A stretch of DNA of 6,590 bases from Clostridiales bacterium (GTDB lineage: Bacteria > Bacillota > Clostridia > Christensenellales > Christensenellaceae): contig QAKS01000107.1 of assembly GCA_003343685.1 (NCBI GenBank), positions 1-6,590 on the forward strand. The letters run 5' to 3'. Shown here in pieces: positions 1-4,765 of this stretch. Numbering within the stretch: position 1 is the first letter of the stretch; the number at the start of each line of letters is the position of its first letter. A program made the position numbers and the translations under genes. The notes beneath the pieces are model-generated. The model was not told where the DNA came from. It saw only the letters and a list, made by a program, of their open reading frames with translations, and made no database searches.

Positions 1-983
1 GTGGCGGCTAACAGGACAACGCCTTTTTTTGCGTCGAATCCGTCCATCTCCGCCAAAAGCTGGTTCAGCGTCTGCTCCCGCTCGTCGTTGCTGCCCATGC
101 CGGACGATTGGCGCTTCTGTCCGATCGCGTCGATCTCGTCAATAAAGATAATACAGGGAGCTTTCTCATTGGCCTGCTGGAACAGATCGCGTACCTTGGC
201 GGCCCCCATGCCTACGAACATCTCCACAAATTCACTGCCCGATATGGAGAAAAACGGAACCTTTGCCTCTCCGGCTACCGCTTTGGCAAGCAGGGTTTTT
301 CCGGTTCCGGGAGGGCCGACCAGAAGAATGCCCTTGGGACATTTTGCGCCGATGGCGGCGTATTTCTGCGGGTCATGCAAAAAATCCACCACCTCGCTCA
401 AAGATTCCTTGGCCTCGTCTTCGCCGGCAACGTCGGCAAAGGTCACGCCGGTCTGATCCTCAGGGACGTATACCTTAGCTCCGGATTTGCCAAAGGACAT
501 GGCGTTGCCCATGCCGCCGGACATTTTTCCGCTCATCCGCTTGACCATCCAGCGGGAGAGAAGCTCGCCGATGACGATGAAAAAGACGATGGGGAGCACC
601 CAGCTTAAGACAGCGCTTAAAAGCGGACTGGTCTGTGTGGGAATTTCTGCGGCAAAATGGATGCCCGGATTTTTCCGGAGCTGCTCCAAAAGACGCTGGC
701 CATCGTCAGGCCATACGCCGGTTTTATAGTATTTGACGGCTTTATCAGAGCCTGTCGTAAATACAATCTGCTGATCAGCCTCTTCAAAGGCAACCTCCGA
801 GACCTCGCCTTTGTCGATCAGAGATAAAAATTCATCATAGCTGACCTCGGTAACCCGCTCCTGCAAAACGGAGGGGAAAAGCAGAGCATTTAAAAGCAGA
901 ACGGCAACGATTGCCGCAATATAGTAAAAAAACAGTGGCTTTTTCGGTGGAGACGGTTTTTTGTCATTTACTTCCTGTGTCAT
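1..983 (-). CDS. ftsH: ATP-dependent zinc metalloprotease FtsH, N-terminal part (runs off the left edge)
   Basis: FtsH is a membrane-anchored AAA+ protease that extracts and degrades misfolded membrane proteins and some short-lived cytosolic regulators. The visible 327 codons read from ATG at 983. They show a basic/proline N-terminus, a first membrane helix at about residues 17-36, an external domain, and a second membrane helix at about 120-143. The AAA domain follows, with the typical FtsH entry [13 protein letters not shown], Walker A GPPGTGKT at 223-230, the pore-loop region [15 protein letters not shown], Walker B IIFIDEID at 278-285, and the second region of homology [18 protein letters not shown]. 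The window ends just after VVLLAA, so the arginine fingers and the HEXXH zinc-protease domain lie outside it. AGGATGG ends about seven bases before the start. The gene is monocistronic from its own promoter as far as can be seen, separated from the cold-shock gene by a terminator. Identification is secure from the motifs; nothing looks broken. Confidence 0.97.
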   Translation of the reverse strand, partial: MTQEVNDKKPSPPKKPLFFYYIAAIVAVLLLNALLFPSVLQERVTEVSYDEFLSLIDKGEVSEVAFEEADQQIVFTTGSDKAVKYYKTGVWPDDGQRLLEQLRKNPGIHFAAEIPTQTSPLLSAVLSWVLPIVFFIVIGELLSRWMVKRMSGKMSGGMGNAMSFGKSGAKVYVPEDQTGVTFADVAGEDEAKESLSEVVDFLHDPQKYAAIGAKCPKGILLVGPPGTGKTLLAKAVAGEAKVPFFSISGSEFVEMFVGMGAAKVRDLFQQANEKAPCIIFIDEIDAIGQKRQSSGMGSNDEREQTLNQLLAEMDGFDAKKGVVLLAA

Positions 984-1004
984 GGGCTTACCATCCTTTA
1001 TCTA

Positions 1005-1022
1005 TAAGATTAAGTAATCTTA
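1005..1022. promoter_or_regulatory. Perfect 18-bp palindrome, possible operator over the ftsH promoter
   Basis: TAAGATTA-AG-TAATCTTA is an exact inverted repeat of two 8-bp arms with a 2-bp spacer. It covers the proposed -10 box and the expected transcription start of ftsH. That is the usual place for a dimeric repressor to act. No regulator family is recognised from the sequence. Confidence 0.45.
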
Positions 1023-1046
1023 GCATAGACTGTATTGGCAGTTCAA
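1017..1046 (-). promoter_or_regulatory. Candidate promoter of ftsH
   Basis: On the minus strand TTGAAC (1041-1046) is followed after 18 bases by TAAGAT (1017-1022), with an upstream TG extension (TGC then TAAGAT). Transcription would start near 1010, giving a leader of roughly 26 bases to the ATG at 983. Each hexamer matches four of six consensus bases, so the call rests on the spacing, the TG element and the position between the upstream terminator and the gene. Confidence 0.5.
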
Positions 1047-1143
1047 CGGTGGATCAAAAATTTTTTTGTACAATTTTGAAAAAATGTAAGGAAAAACCGA
1101 AAGGCGTGGCAGGCTACTGCAGAAAAACGGAGCAGAGCCGATC

Positions 1144-1170
1144 AAAAAGCGGCGCTTTTTGAAGCGCCGC
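1144..1170 (-). terminator. Intrinsic terminator of the cold-shock gene
   Basis: A perfect 9-bp stem (GCGGCGCTT at 1149-1157 with AAGCGCCGC at 1162-1170) and a 4-base loop are followed on the minus strand by five T residues (1144-1148). The hairpin is about 70 bases after the stop codon of the cold-shock gene. It insulates ftsH from it. No T tract exists on the other side, so it works leftward only. Confidence 0.85.
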
Positions 1171-1241
1171 CGCAGAAACATTTTCTCGAACCCTCATAAA
1201 TAAGGATATAAGACGTTTGTTTCTCTTAAGTGATCCATTAA

Positions 1242-1454
1242 TTAGACGGGAGTGACGTTTGCCGCTCTCAGTTTGCTGGGATTCTTAGGGTCTGTCTCGA
1301 TATCGAACTCGACCTTCTGACCTTCTGCAAGGGTTTTAAAGCCGTCTACATTGATGGAGGAGAAATGTACAAATACATCGTCGCCGCCATCATCATTGGA
1401 GATGAAGCCAAAGCCCTTATCCGCGTTGAACCACTTAACTGTACCCTTATTCAT
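1242..1454 (-). CDS. Cold-shock domain protein (CspA/CspB family)
   Basis: This 70-residue single-domain protein is a single-stranded nucleic acid-binding RNA chaperone acting in the cytoplasm to melt mRNA structure and antiterminate. The whole length is one cold-shock domain: [15 protein letters not shown] near the N-terminus contains RNP1 (KGFGFI), and VFVHF at about residues 27-31 is RNP2. The C-terminus [10 protein letters not shown]...AANV is typical. Length is normal for the family (65-70). AGGAGGT ends about seven bases before the ATG at 1454, a strong ribosome site. It is monocistronic, with its own promoter about 125 bases upstream and a terminator after it. The csp paralogue cannot be told from sequence alone, so no letter is given. 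Some family members are constitutive rather than cold-induced. Confidence 0.97.
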   Translation of the reverse strand: MNKGTVKWFNADKGFGFISNDDGGDDVFVHFSSINVDGFKTLAEGQKVEFDIETDPKNPSKLRAANVTPV

Positions 1455-1576
1455 GCTGGTACCTCCTAAAGAATGTTATTCTCCTGTAAAAAAATAGTAC
1501 GCACCTCTGCAACCCACAAAAGGACATGGCCTACAAAAAGCACGTGACACAATTTGGTACATTGGAATACGCGTTC

Positions 1577-1605
1577 ATAGTATCACAGGGCAAGGGGAAT
1601 GTCAA
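1577..1605 (-). promoter_or_regulatory. Strong promoter of the cold-shock gene
   Basis: On the minus strand a perfect -35 box TTGACA (1600-1605) is followed after exactly 17 bases by TACTAT (1577-1582), preceded by TG in the extended -10 position. The expected start near 1570 leaves an untranslated leader of about 115 bases before the ATG at 1454. Long leaders of this kind carry temperature-responsive structure in several characterised csp mRNAs; that role is only inferred here. Confidence 0.8.
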
Positions 1606-1625
1606 GAGATACCGTGAAAATCGAC

Positions 1626-1696
1626 AAAAAAGGATGCGTCTCTATTGCTTTGACAGCAAAACACGGTCTGCTGCACCGAAAAAAAGAAATAGACGC
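1626..1696 (-). terminator. Probable terminator closing the glycosidase/membrane-protein/repeat transcript
   Basis: Read leftward, GCGTCTATT (1688-1696) pairs with AATAGAGACGC (1636-1646, leaving two bases bulged). A small inner hairpin, CGGT/ACCG with a 7-base loop (1664-1678), sits inside. The closing helix is followed after ATCC by six T residues (1626-1631). The long loop and the 4-base gap before the T run make it weaker than a textbook terminator, but its place just before the cold-shock promoter fits the end of an operon. Confidence 0.45.
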
Positions 1697-1750
1697 CGAT
1701 GATAACCATGCGGATATATGATTTTCCCGCAGCGGTTCCCCAAAAAACAA

Positions 1751-2017
1751 AGGCTATATACAAGGCTCCCGTCCGTCATGGCTGTCTGTGCCGCCGGATA
1801 AAAACACTGCGGCGATGGAACAGCCGAAAGGTCAAAAGGACGGAGGCCATAGGTAAAGCCCCCGTCCGTCATGGCTGTCTATGCCGCCGGATAAAAACAC
1901 CGCGGCGATGGAACAGCCGAAAGGTCAAAAGGACGGAGGCCATAGGTAAAGCCCCCGTCCGTCATGGCTGTCTGTGCCGCCGGATAAAAACACCGCGGCG
2001 ATGGAACAGCCGAAAGG
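1751..2017. repeat. Three tandem copies of a 93-bp hairpin-forming repeat
   Basis: GTCCGTCATGGCTGTCT recurs at 1771, 1864 and 1957, an exact period of 93 bp. Copies 2 and 3 are nearly identical (difference at 1881). Copy 1 also differs at 1808 and is degenerate at its left end, and copy 3 stops being recognisable after 2017. Each unit holds nested inverted repeats: CCGTCC/GGACGG outermost, GGCTGT/ACAGCC, then GCCGC/GCGGC around an A-rich loop, so each can fold into one long interrupted hairpin. The array starts three bases after the stop codon of the small membrane-protein gene and lies within the predicted transcript of that operon. Because 93 is divisible by three, frames stay open on both strands; I regard these as by-products. 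The family is not recognised. Possible roles are 3' mRNA stabilisation, a small RNA, or a minisatellite/REP-like element. Confidence 0.85.
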
Positions 2018-2021
2018 CTGT
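2006..2021. other. Small GAAA-capped hairpin at the repeat/gene junction
   Basis: ACAGCC-GAAA-GGCTGT is a perfect 6-bp stem with a 4-base loop. It overlaps the last base of the stop codon of the 98-residue membrane-protein gene and uses the ACAGCC arm of repeat copy 3. In the leftward transcript it would form directly after translation ends and compete with the repeat's own GGCTGT/ACAGCC helix. No T run follows, so it is not an obvious terminator. Confidence 0.5.
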
Positions 2022-2317
2022 CAGTTAAAATCACGGAAGTCGTGCTGTACTTTCTGTATGCCTGCACTGCGCATGCGCCGCTGGGCATTTTGCCGCCGGG
2101 ATATGGCGGCTTTTTCCCGATACCGTATGTCCATCAGCGTGGTCACACCCTGCAGCAGCGCCGAAATCACAAACAGCAGCAGAACCCATTTGCTGATCTC
2201 GCTGCTGATAAACTCCATTGCAGGGTTTACCCGGTCGATCAGGAAAAACACGAGAAACATCCCCGCAAAGACAATTGTAGTATGAGACAGTATCTTATTT
2301 ACCTTTACTATATCCAT
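2021..2317 (-). CDS. Small two-helix membrane protein of unknown function
   Basis: I do not recognise a family for this 98-residue protein. It begins MDIVKVNKILSHTTIVFAGM and has two clear hydrophobic segments, at about residues 12-28 and 43-62, joined by a short acidic linker (NPAMEFISSEISKW). A cytoplasm-type basic tail follows, rich in Arg, Lys and Gln. By the positive-inside rule both ends probably face the cytoplasm. GGAGG lies nine bases before the ATG and overlaps the end of the upstream gene: only 16 bases separate the glycosidase stop from this start. Co-transcription and probably coupled translation are therefore likely. It may be an accessory of the glycosidase-family protein or of the divergent glycosyltransferase, but that is inference from position only. 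Its stop codon is followed almost at once by the tandem repeat array. Confidence 0.8.
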   Translation of the reverse strand: MDIVKVNKILSHTTIVFAGMFLVFFLIDRVNPAMEFISSEISKWVLLLFVISALLQGVTTLMDIRYREKAAISRRQNAQRRMRSAGIQKVQHDFRDFN

Positions 2318-2333
2318 TGATCAGTTCCTCCGG

Positions 2334-3359
2334 TTATTTTCCAATATAGACAATATCGCTGGAGCCGCGGCCTCCGCCATAGGGCTGGTTTACCAGTTTG
2401 CCCTCAAAGGACATCATTGCCGTTTGCCCACCGTCAAGATTGTAAGCGGTCTTGCAGCCCAGATCGGCATACAGCTTTGACATATCTGTCGTGGACAGGC
2501 CGTTGGAATAACCGTCCTGCCGTCCGTCTACTACGACGAAGCAGTAATGACCCGGCTCATAATACCCCAGAGAGGATCTGGGATTGGCAGGATTGACAGA
2601 ACAGTTGAATTCCGTCATTGCCTCACCGTTTTGGAGAAGCATGGGGCCGAAGCTCCATGCCTGATAGGCGCCTTTTTGTATTGCCTCGTCCATGTCAAAC
2701 TGGCCTTTCTCATAGGTCTCCATCGTGCCGTCGGCGAAAAGCACGCAGACGTCTTCAAACAGCGTGTCCCGATAGAGTTCTCCGTTTCGGATTACAATGC
2801 CGCTGCTCCGTGCGCCGTAGTAGTCGCCCGATATGGCGACGAGAGCATTATTGCCTTGAGCCATATCCAGATGCTCCGCTTTATAGCCCTGCCCGTAGGT
2901 ATCGTTGGCAAAGGCTGTCTTGAAATACTGAATGTTGCGGATCCAGATATCCGCCACGAAATAGGCAACGGGGTTGCCGTCGGAGTTTTCGCCTGTTATC
3001 TTGTCTACGGCAATCCGTATGTTGTCGTCGGAGTAAGTATAGTCGTGTTCACCTGTGATGTCGCCTGCGGCTTCAAATGCGGCGGAAAAATCGCCGACCG
3101 GCGCGGACGTCTGGCCGGGCTCCTGCGCTGTCTGCGCACCGGCGGTTTGGGCAGGAGCGGGGGTGGACACTGATGTGGTTCCGCTTCCGCTGCCGGAGCC
3201 TTGACCCACGTTTACAATGCTCTGTTTGGAACCGCCTCCGTCCTTCGGCAGAACGTGGTGAAATAAAGAAAAAATGCAAAGACATATGCCGATTGCAAGT
3301 ATATCCAGCAGGACGACCTGCCACCAAGGCAAAAGCCCGTTATTGCTGCGCCTGTTCAT
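2334..3359 (-). CDS. Membrane-anchored phosphodiester glycosidase (NAGPA-domain) family protein
   Basis: This 341-residue protein has a short basic N-terminus, one membrane helix at about residues 13-37 (an uncleaved signal anchor), and a Gly/Ser/Thr/Ala/Pro/Gln-rich flexible linker at about 40-90. An extracytoplasmic domain runs from about 100 to the end. That domain carries the pattern of the NAGPA family, related to the mammalian enzyme that removes GlcNAc from phosphodiester-linked sugars: AISGDYYG followed by GIVIRNGELYRD, WSFGPMLLQNG, the NPRSSLGYYEPGHYCFVVVDGR stretch, and NLDGG at 307-311 before the C-terminal GRGSSDIVYIG. Bacterial members are often annotated as exopolysaccharide-biosynthesis proteins and are thought to trim sugar phosphodiesters in the envelope; the substrate here is unknown. 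GAGGAG lies 12 bases before the ATG, a rather long spacing. It is first in an operon with the small membrane protein, divergent from a glycosyltransferase. Confidence 0.9.
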   Translation of the reverse strand: MNRRSNNGLLPWWQVVLLDILAIGICLCIFSLFHHVLPKDGGGSKQSIVNVGQGSGSGSGTTSVSTPAPAQTAGAQTAQEPGQTSAPVGDFSAAFEAAGDITGEHDYTYSDDNIRIAVDKITGENSDGNPVAYFVADIWIRNIQYFKTAFANDTYGQGYKAEHLDMAQGNNALVAISGDYYGARSSGIVIRNGELYRDTLFEDVCVLFADGTMETYEKGQFDMDEAIQKGAYQAWSFGPMLLQNGEAMTEFNCSVNPANPRSSLGYYEPGHYCFVVVDGRQDGYSNGLSTTDMSKLYADLGCKTAYNLDGGQTAMMSFEGKLVNQPYGGGRGSSDIVYIGK

Positions 3360-3402
3360 GTTAATCTGTTTCTCCTCTTTTCCGAAAATCTAACGCCAAT
3401 TT

Positions 3403-3431
3403 ATTATATCTCAAAAAGGCTTGAATTTCCA
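3403..3431 (-). promoter_or_regulatory. Promoter of the glycosidase operon
   Basis: On the minus strand a perfect -10 box TATAAT (3403-3408) lies 17 bases downstream of TGGAAA (3426-3431), which matches four of six -35 bases. Transcription would start near 3396, about 37 bases before the ATG at 3359. The -35 box abuts the -35 box of the rightward promoter. Confidence 0.65.
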
Positions 3432-3449
3432 TACCGAAACCATTAAAAT
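3421..3449 (+). promoter_or_regulatory. Promoter of the glycosyltransferase-GtrA gene
   Basis: TTGAAT (3421-3426) is followed after 17 bases by TAAAAT (3444-3449). The expected start, near 3456, lies just after the first in-frame ATG (3453). This supports translation from the downstream TTG at 3492, which has a ribosome site. The -35 box shares base 3426 with the leftward -35 box, so polymerases at the two promoters would compete. Confidence 0.6.
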
Positions 3450-3491
3450 AATATGAACGAGTGTAGTGTAAAGAGAGAAAGGAATGTTTCT

Positions 3492-4502
3492 TTGAGAGAT
3501 ATAACGGTTATTATACCGGCGTACAAGCCGGATGAACGTTTGGTTGCGCTGATACAGGAGCTGCGTGGAGAGTTCCCCGTTCTGGTGGTCGACGATGGCG
3601 GCGGCACGGAATTTGCGGGCATTTTTGAGCAGGCAAGGTCTGCGGGCGCGGTGGTGCTGACCCATGAGGAAAACAAGGGGAAGGGCGCAGCTTTGAAGTC
3701 TGCCTATCAATACATGCTGGACAAGGGGAAGGGCGGCGGCGCCATTACTGCCGACGCAGACGGACAGCACAAAATGAAGGATATTATTGCGGTGGCAGAG
3801 GCTATGGAAGCAAATCCGGATACGTTTGTCGTGGGGGGAAGGGACTTTCGCAAAATGCCGCCCCGATCCCGTTTCGGCAATACGGTGACGCGGTTTGTCT
3901 TCCGTTTGGCGACCGGCCTCAAAATATCCGACACGCAGACGGGCCTTCGGGGAATACCGGCCTGTTCTATGGAAAAAATGGCTGCGGTCGCCGGAGACAG
4001 GTATGAATACGAGATCAATGTGCTTCTTTCTTTAAAGGAATGGGGGCTTAAGTACATAGAGATTCCCATCGAGACGGTATATATCGACGACAACAGCTCT
4101 TCCCACTTTCACCCGGTGCGGGACGGACTGAAGGTATTCGGCAGGGTGATCAAGTTTGCCATGTCCTCGCTTATCTGTACGGGAATTGACTATCTGCTGT
4201 ACTGCGTGTTGAAAATATGGCTGCCGGTGGGTTGGAGCTATGCGCTGGCAAGAGTAGTCAGCGCTTCGGTCAACTATCAGCTTTCGAGGCGGGTGGTTTT
4301 CCATGGGAAGCCGTCGATCTGGAGTTTTATCGGCTATTTTGCGCTGGCGGCGGCATGTATGCTTATCGGCTCTTTCGGCGTAAGCTGGCTCACATCTCTC
4401 GGTGTGAACAGTGTGGTGGCAAAGCTGATTTTCGACTGCAGCCTGTTCGTGATGAACTATTTTGTGCAGAAGAAAATTATATTTCGCAACAGAGAAGGTT
4501 AA
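3492..4502 (+). CDS. Glycosyltransferase family 2 fused to a GtrA membrane domain
   Basis: The start is set at TTG 3492 because AAAGGA (3478-3483) lies eight bases before it, while ATG 3453 has no ribosome site and would precede the predicted transcript; from 3453 the protein would be 349 residues instead of 336. Residues 4 to about 215 form a GT-A fold of the dolichyl-phosphate sugar synthase type: ITVIIPAYKP at the start, VVDDGGG at 32-38, the metal-binding ADADGQH at 87-93, and SDTQTGLRG near 146-154. Such enzymes transfer a sugar from a nucleotide donor to polyprenyl phosphate on the inner membrane face. Residues from about 221 to the end form a GtrA-like domain with four hydrophobic segments, a family implicated in flipping or presenting lipid-linked sugars. 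The fusion suggests synthesis and export in one polypeptide. Sugar and acceptor are unknown. It is divergent from the glycosidase operon. Confidence 0.92.
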   Translation: MRDITVIIPAYKPDERLVALIQELRGEFPVLVVDDGGGTEFAGIFEQARSAGAVVLTHEENKGKGAALKSAYQYMLDKGKGGGAITADADGQHKMKDIIAVAEAMEANPDTFVVGGRDFRKMPPRSRFGNTVTRFVFRLATGLKISDTQTGLRGIPACSMEKMAAVAGDRYEYEINVLLSLKEWGLKYIEIPIETVYIDDNSSSHFHPVRDGLKVFGRVIKFAMSSLICTGIDYLLYCVLKIWLPVGWSYALARVVSASVNYQLSRRVVFHGKPSIWSFIGYFALAAACMLIGSFGVSWLTSLGVNSVVAKLIFDCSLFVMNYFVQKKIIFRNREG

Positions 4503-4523
4503 CCGTCCGCCTGTACGGATTTT
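4503..4523 (+). terminator. Weak hairpin after the glycosyltransferase gene
   Basis: CCGT (4503-4506) can pair with ACGG (4515-4518) around an 8-base loop, followed by A and four T residues. The stem is only four pairs, so this is at best a weak terminator directly after the stop codon. If it fails, rightward transcripts would run antisense across the structured RNA. Confidence 0.25.
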
Positions 4524-4535
4524 GATGCACACCGT

Positions 4536-4568
4536 AAAAAAATCCCCCCGGAAATGAATCGCGGGGAG
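4536..4568 (-). terminator. Intrinsic terminator of the candidate structured RNA
   Basis: On the minus strand CTCCCCG (4562-4568) pairs with CGGGGGG (4544-4550), one pair being G-U, around an 11-base loop. After one A, seven U residues follow (4536-4542). The plus strand has A runs on both sides, so this cannot terminate the rightward glycosyltransferase transcript. A further 8-bp inverted repeat, ATGCACAC (4525-4532) with GTGTGCAT (4579-4586), encloses it. Confidence 0.75.
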
Positions 4569-4682
4569 AAAAAAGAGAGTGTGCATGGAGTGAATCACGC
4601 CGGTACGCCCTGGCAGTGGAGTACCTGCGCGACGCCCCAAGGGGCAGTCACTCCAAAAGGTATCCGCAATGCGTGATACAGT
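4536..4682 (-). ncRNA. Candidate free-standing structured RNA, family unassigned
   Basis: The leftward transcript from the 4687-4715 promoter to the 4536 terminator would be about 145 nt. It folds into an interrupted rod. A closing helix (4671-4677 with 4594-4600) continues past a 4-base bulge into 4660-4666 with 4601-4606 (one bulged A). An asymmetric internal loop (4655-4659 opposite 4607-4617) follows. The apical helix is 4644-4654 with 4618-4628, eleven positions with one G-U and one mismatch, topped by a small CCC/GGG hairpin. G-U pairs at 4649/4623 and in the terminator stem form only on the minus strand, which supports this orientation. No convincing reading frame or ribosome site is present and no gene follows in this direction, so it is not a leader. 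The closing helix, bubble and apical helix recall 6S RNA in outline, but it is shorter and no 6S sequence signature is recognised. An alternative pairing 4586-4593 with 4648-4655 competes with this fold. Confidence 0.65.
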
Positions 4683-4697
4683 TTGTATTGTATCACG
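4672..4697. promoter_or_regulatory. Inverted repeat over the RNA promoter and start site
   Basis: CGTGATACA (4672-4680) and TGTATCACG (4689-4697) are perfect 9-bp arms separated by eight bases. The repeat spans the -10 box and the start of the leftward RNA. It could be a repressor site, or a hairpin in a rightward transcript. No T run follows on the plus strand, so it is not a terminator for that direction. Confidence 0.5.
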
Positions 4698-4715
4698 GTA
4701 AAAATGAAAAAGCAA
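4687..4715 (-). promoter_or_regulatory. Promoter of the candidate structured RNA
   Basis: On the minus strand TTGCTT (4710-4715) is followed after exactly 17 bases by TACAAT (4687-4692), with TG in the extended -10 position (TGA then TACAAT). The predicted start is at 4679-4682, directly at the base of the RNA's closing helix. The -10 box lies in an inverted repeat. Confidence 0.65.
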
Positions 4716-4728
4716 TGATTTCCGCAGC

Positions 4729-4749
4729 AAAAATTAAGAAAAAATTAAG
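4729..4749 (+). repeat. Short A/T-rich direct repeat before the sigma gene
   Basis: AAAAATTAAG occurs at 4729-4738 and again at 4740-4749, a spacing of 11 bp, about one helical turn. It lies in the A-rich leader of the sigma-factor gene. It might bend DNA or bind a protein; no clear sigma-A or ECF promoter for the sigma gene could be found between 4690 and 4765. Confidence 0.35.
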
Positions 4750-4765
4750 GATGCTGTAAAACAAT

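Noticed and set aside
1..729. Several plus-strand open frames over the left end
   Set aside because: They are antisense to ftsH, whose AAA motifs are unmistakable on the minus strand; none has a recognisable domain.
1751..2017. CRISPR array
   Set aside because: The whole 93-bp unit is conserved; there are no unique spacers between short repeats and no cas genes.
1699..2028. Plus-strand frame of 109 codons with a 31-residue repeat
   Set aside because: The repeat period is a multiple of three, so frames stay open automatically. No ribosome site precedes it, the product is Arg/Lys/Cys-rich with no known fold, and the opposite strand is nearly as open.
1642..2088. Minus-strand repeat-encoded peptide (PSPRCFYPAAQTAMTDG repeated)
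   Set aside because: Interrupted by TAG in the middle copy through the change at 1881, with no ribosome site. It overlaps the end of the 98-residue gene in another frame.
4594..4620. T-box-like string (AGGGCGTACCGGCG on the minus strand)
   Set aside because: It resembles the T-box antiterminator consensus only loosely, and no aminoacyl-tRNA synthetase or amino-acid gene lies downstream in that direction.
4032..4730. Minus-strand frame of 232 codons
   Set aside because: Mostly antisense to the glycosyltransferase-GtrA gene and crosses the structured RNA; no domain and no ribosome site.
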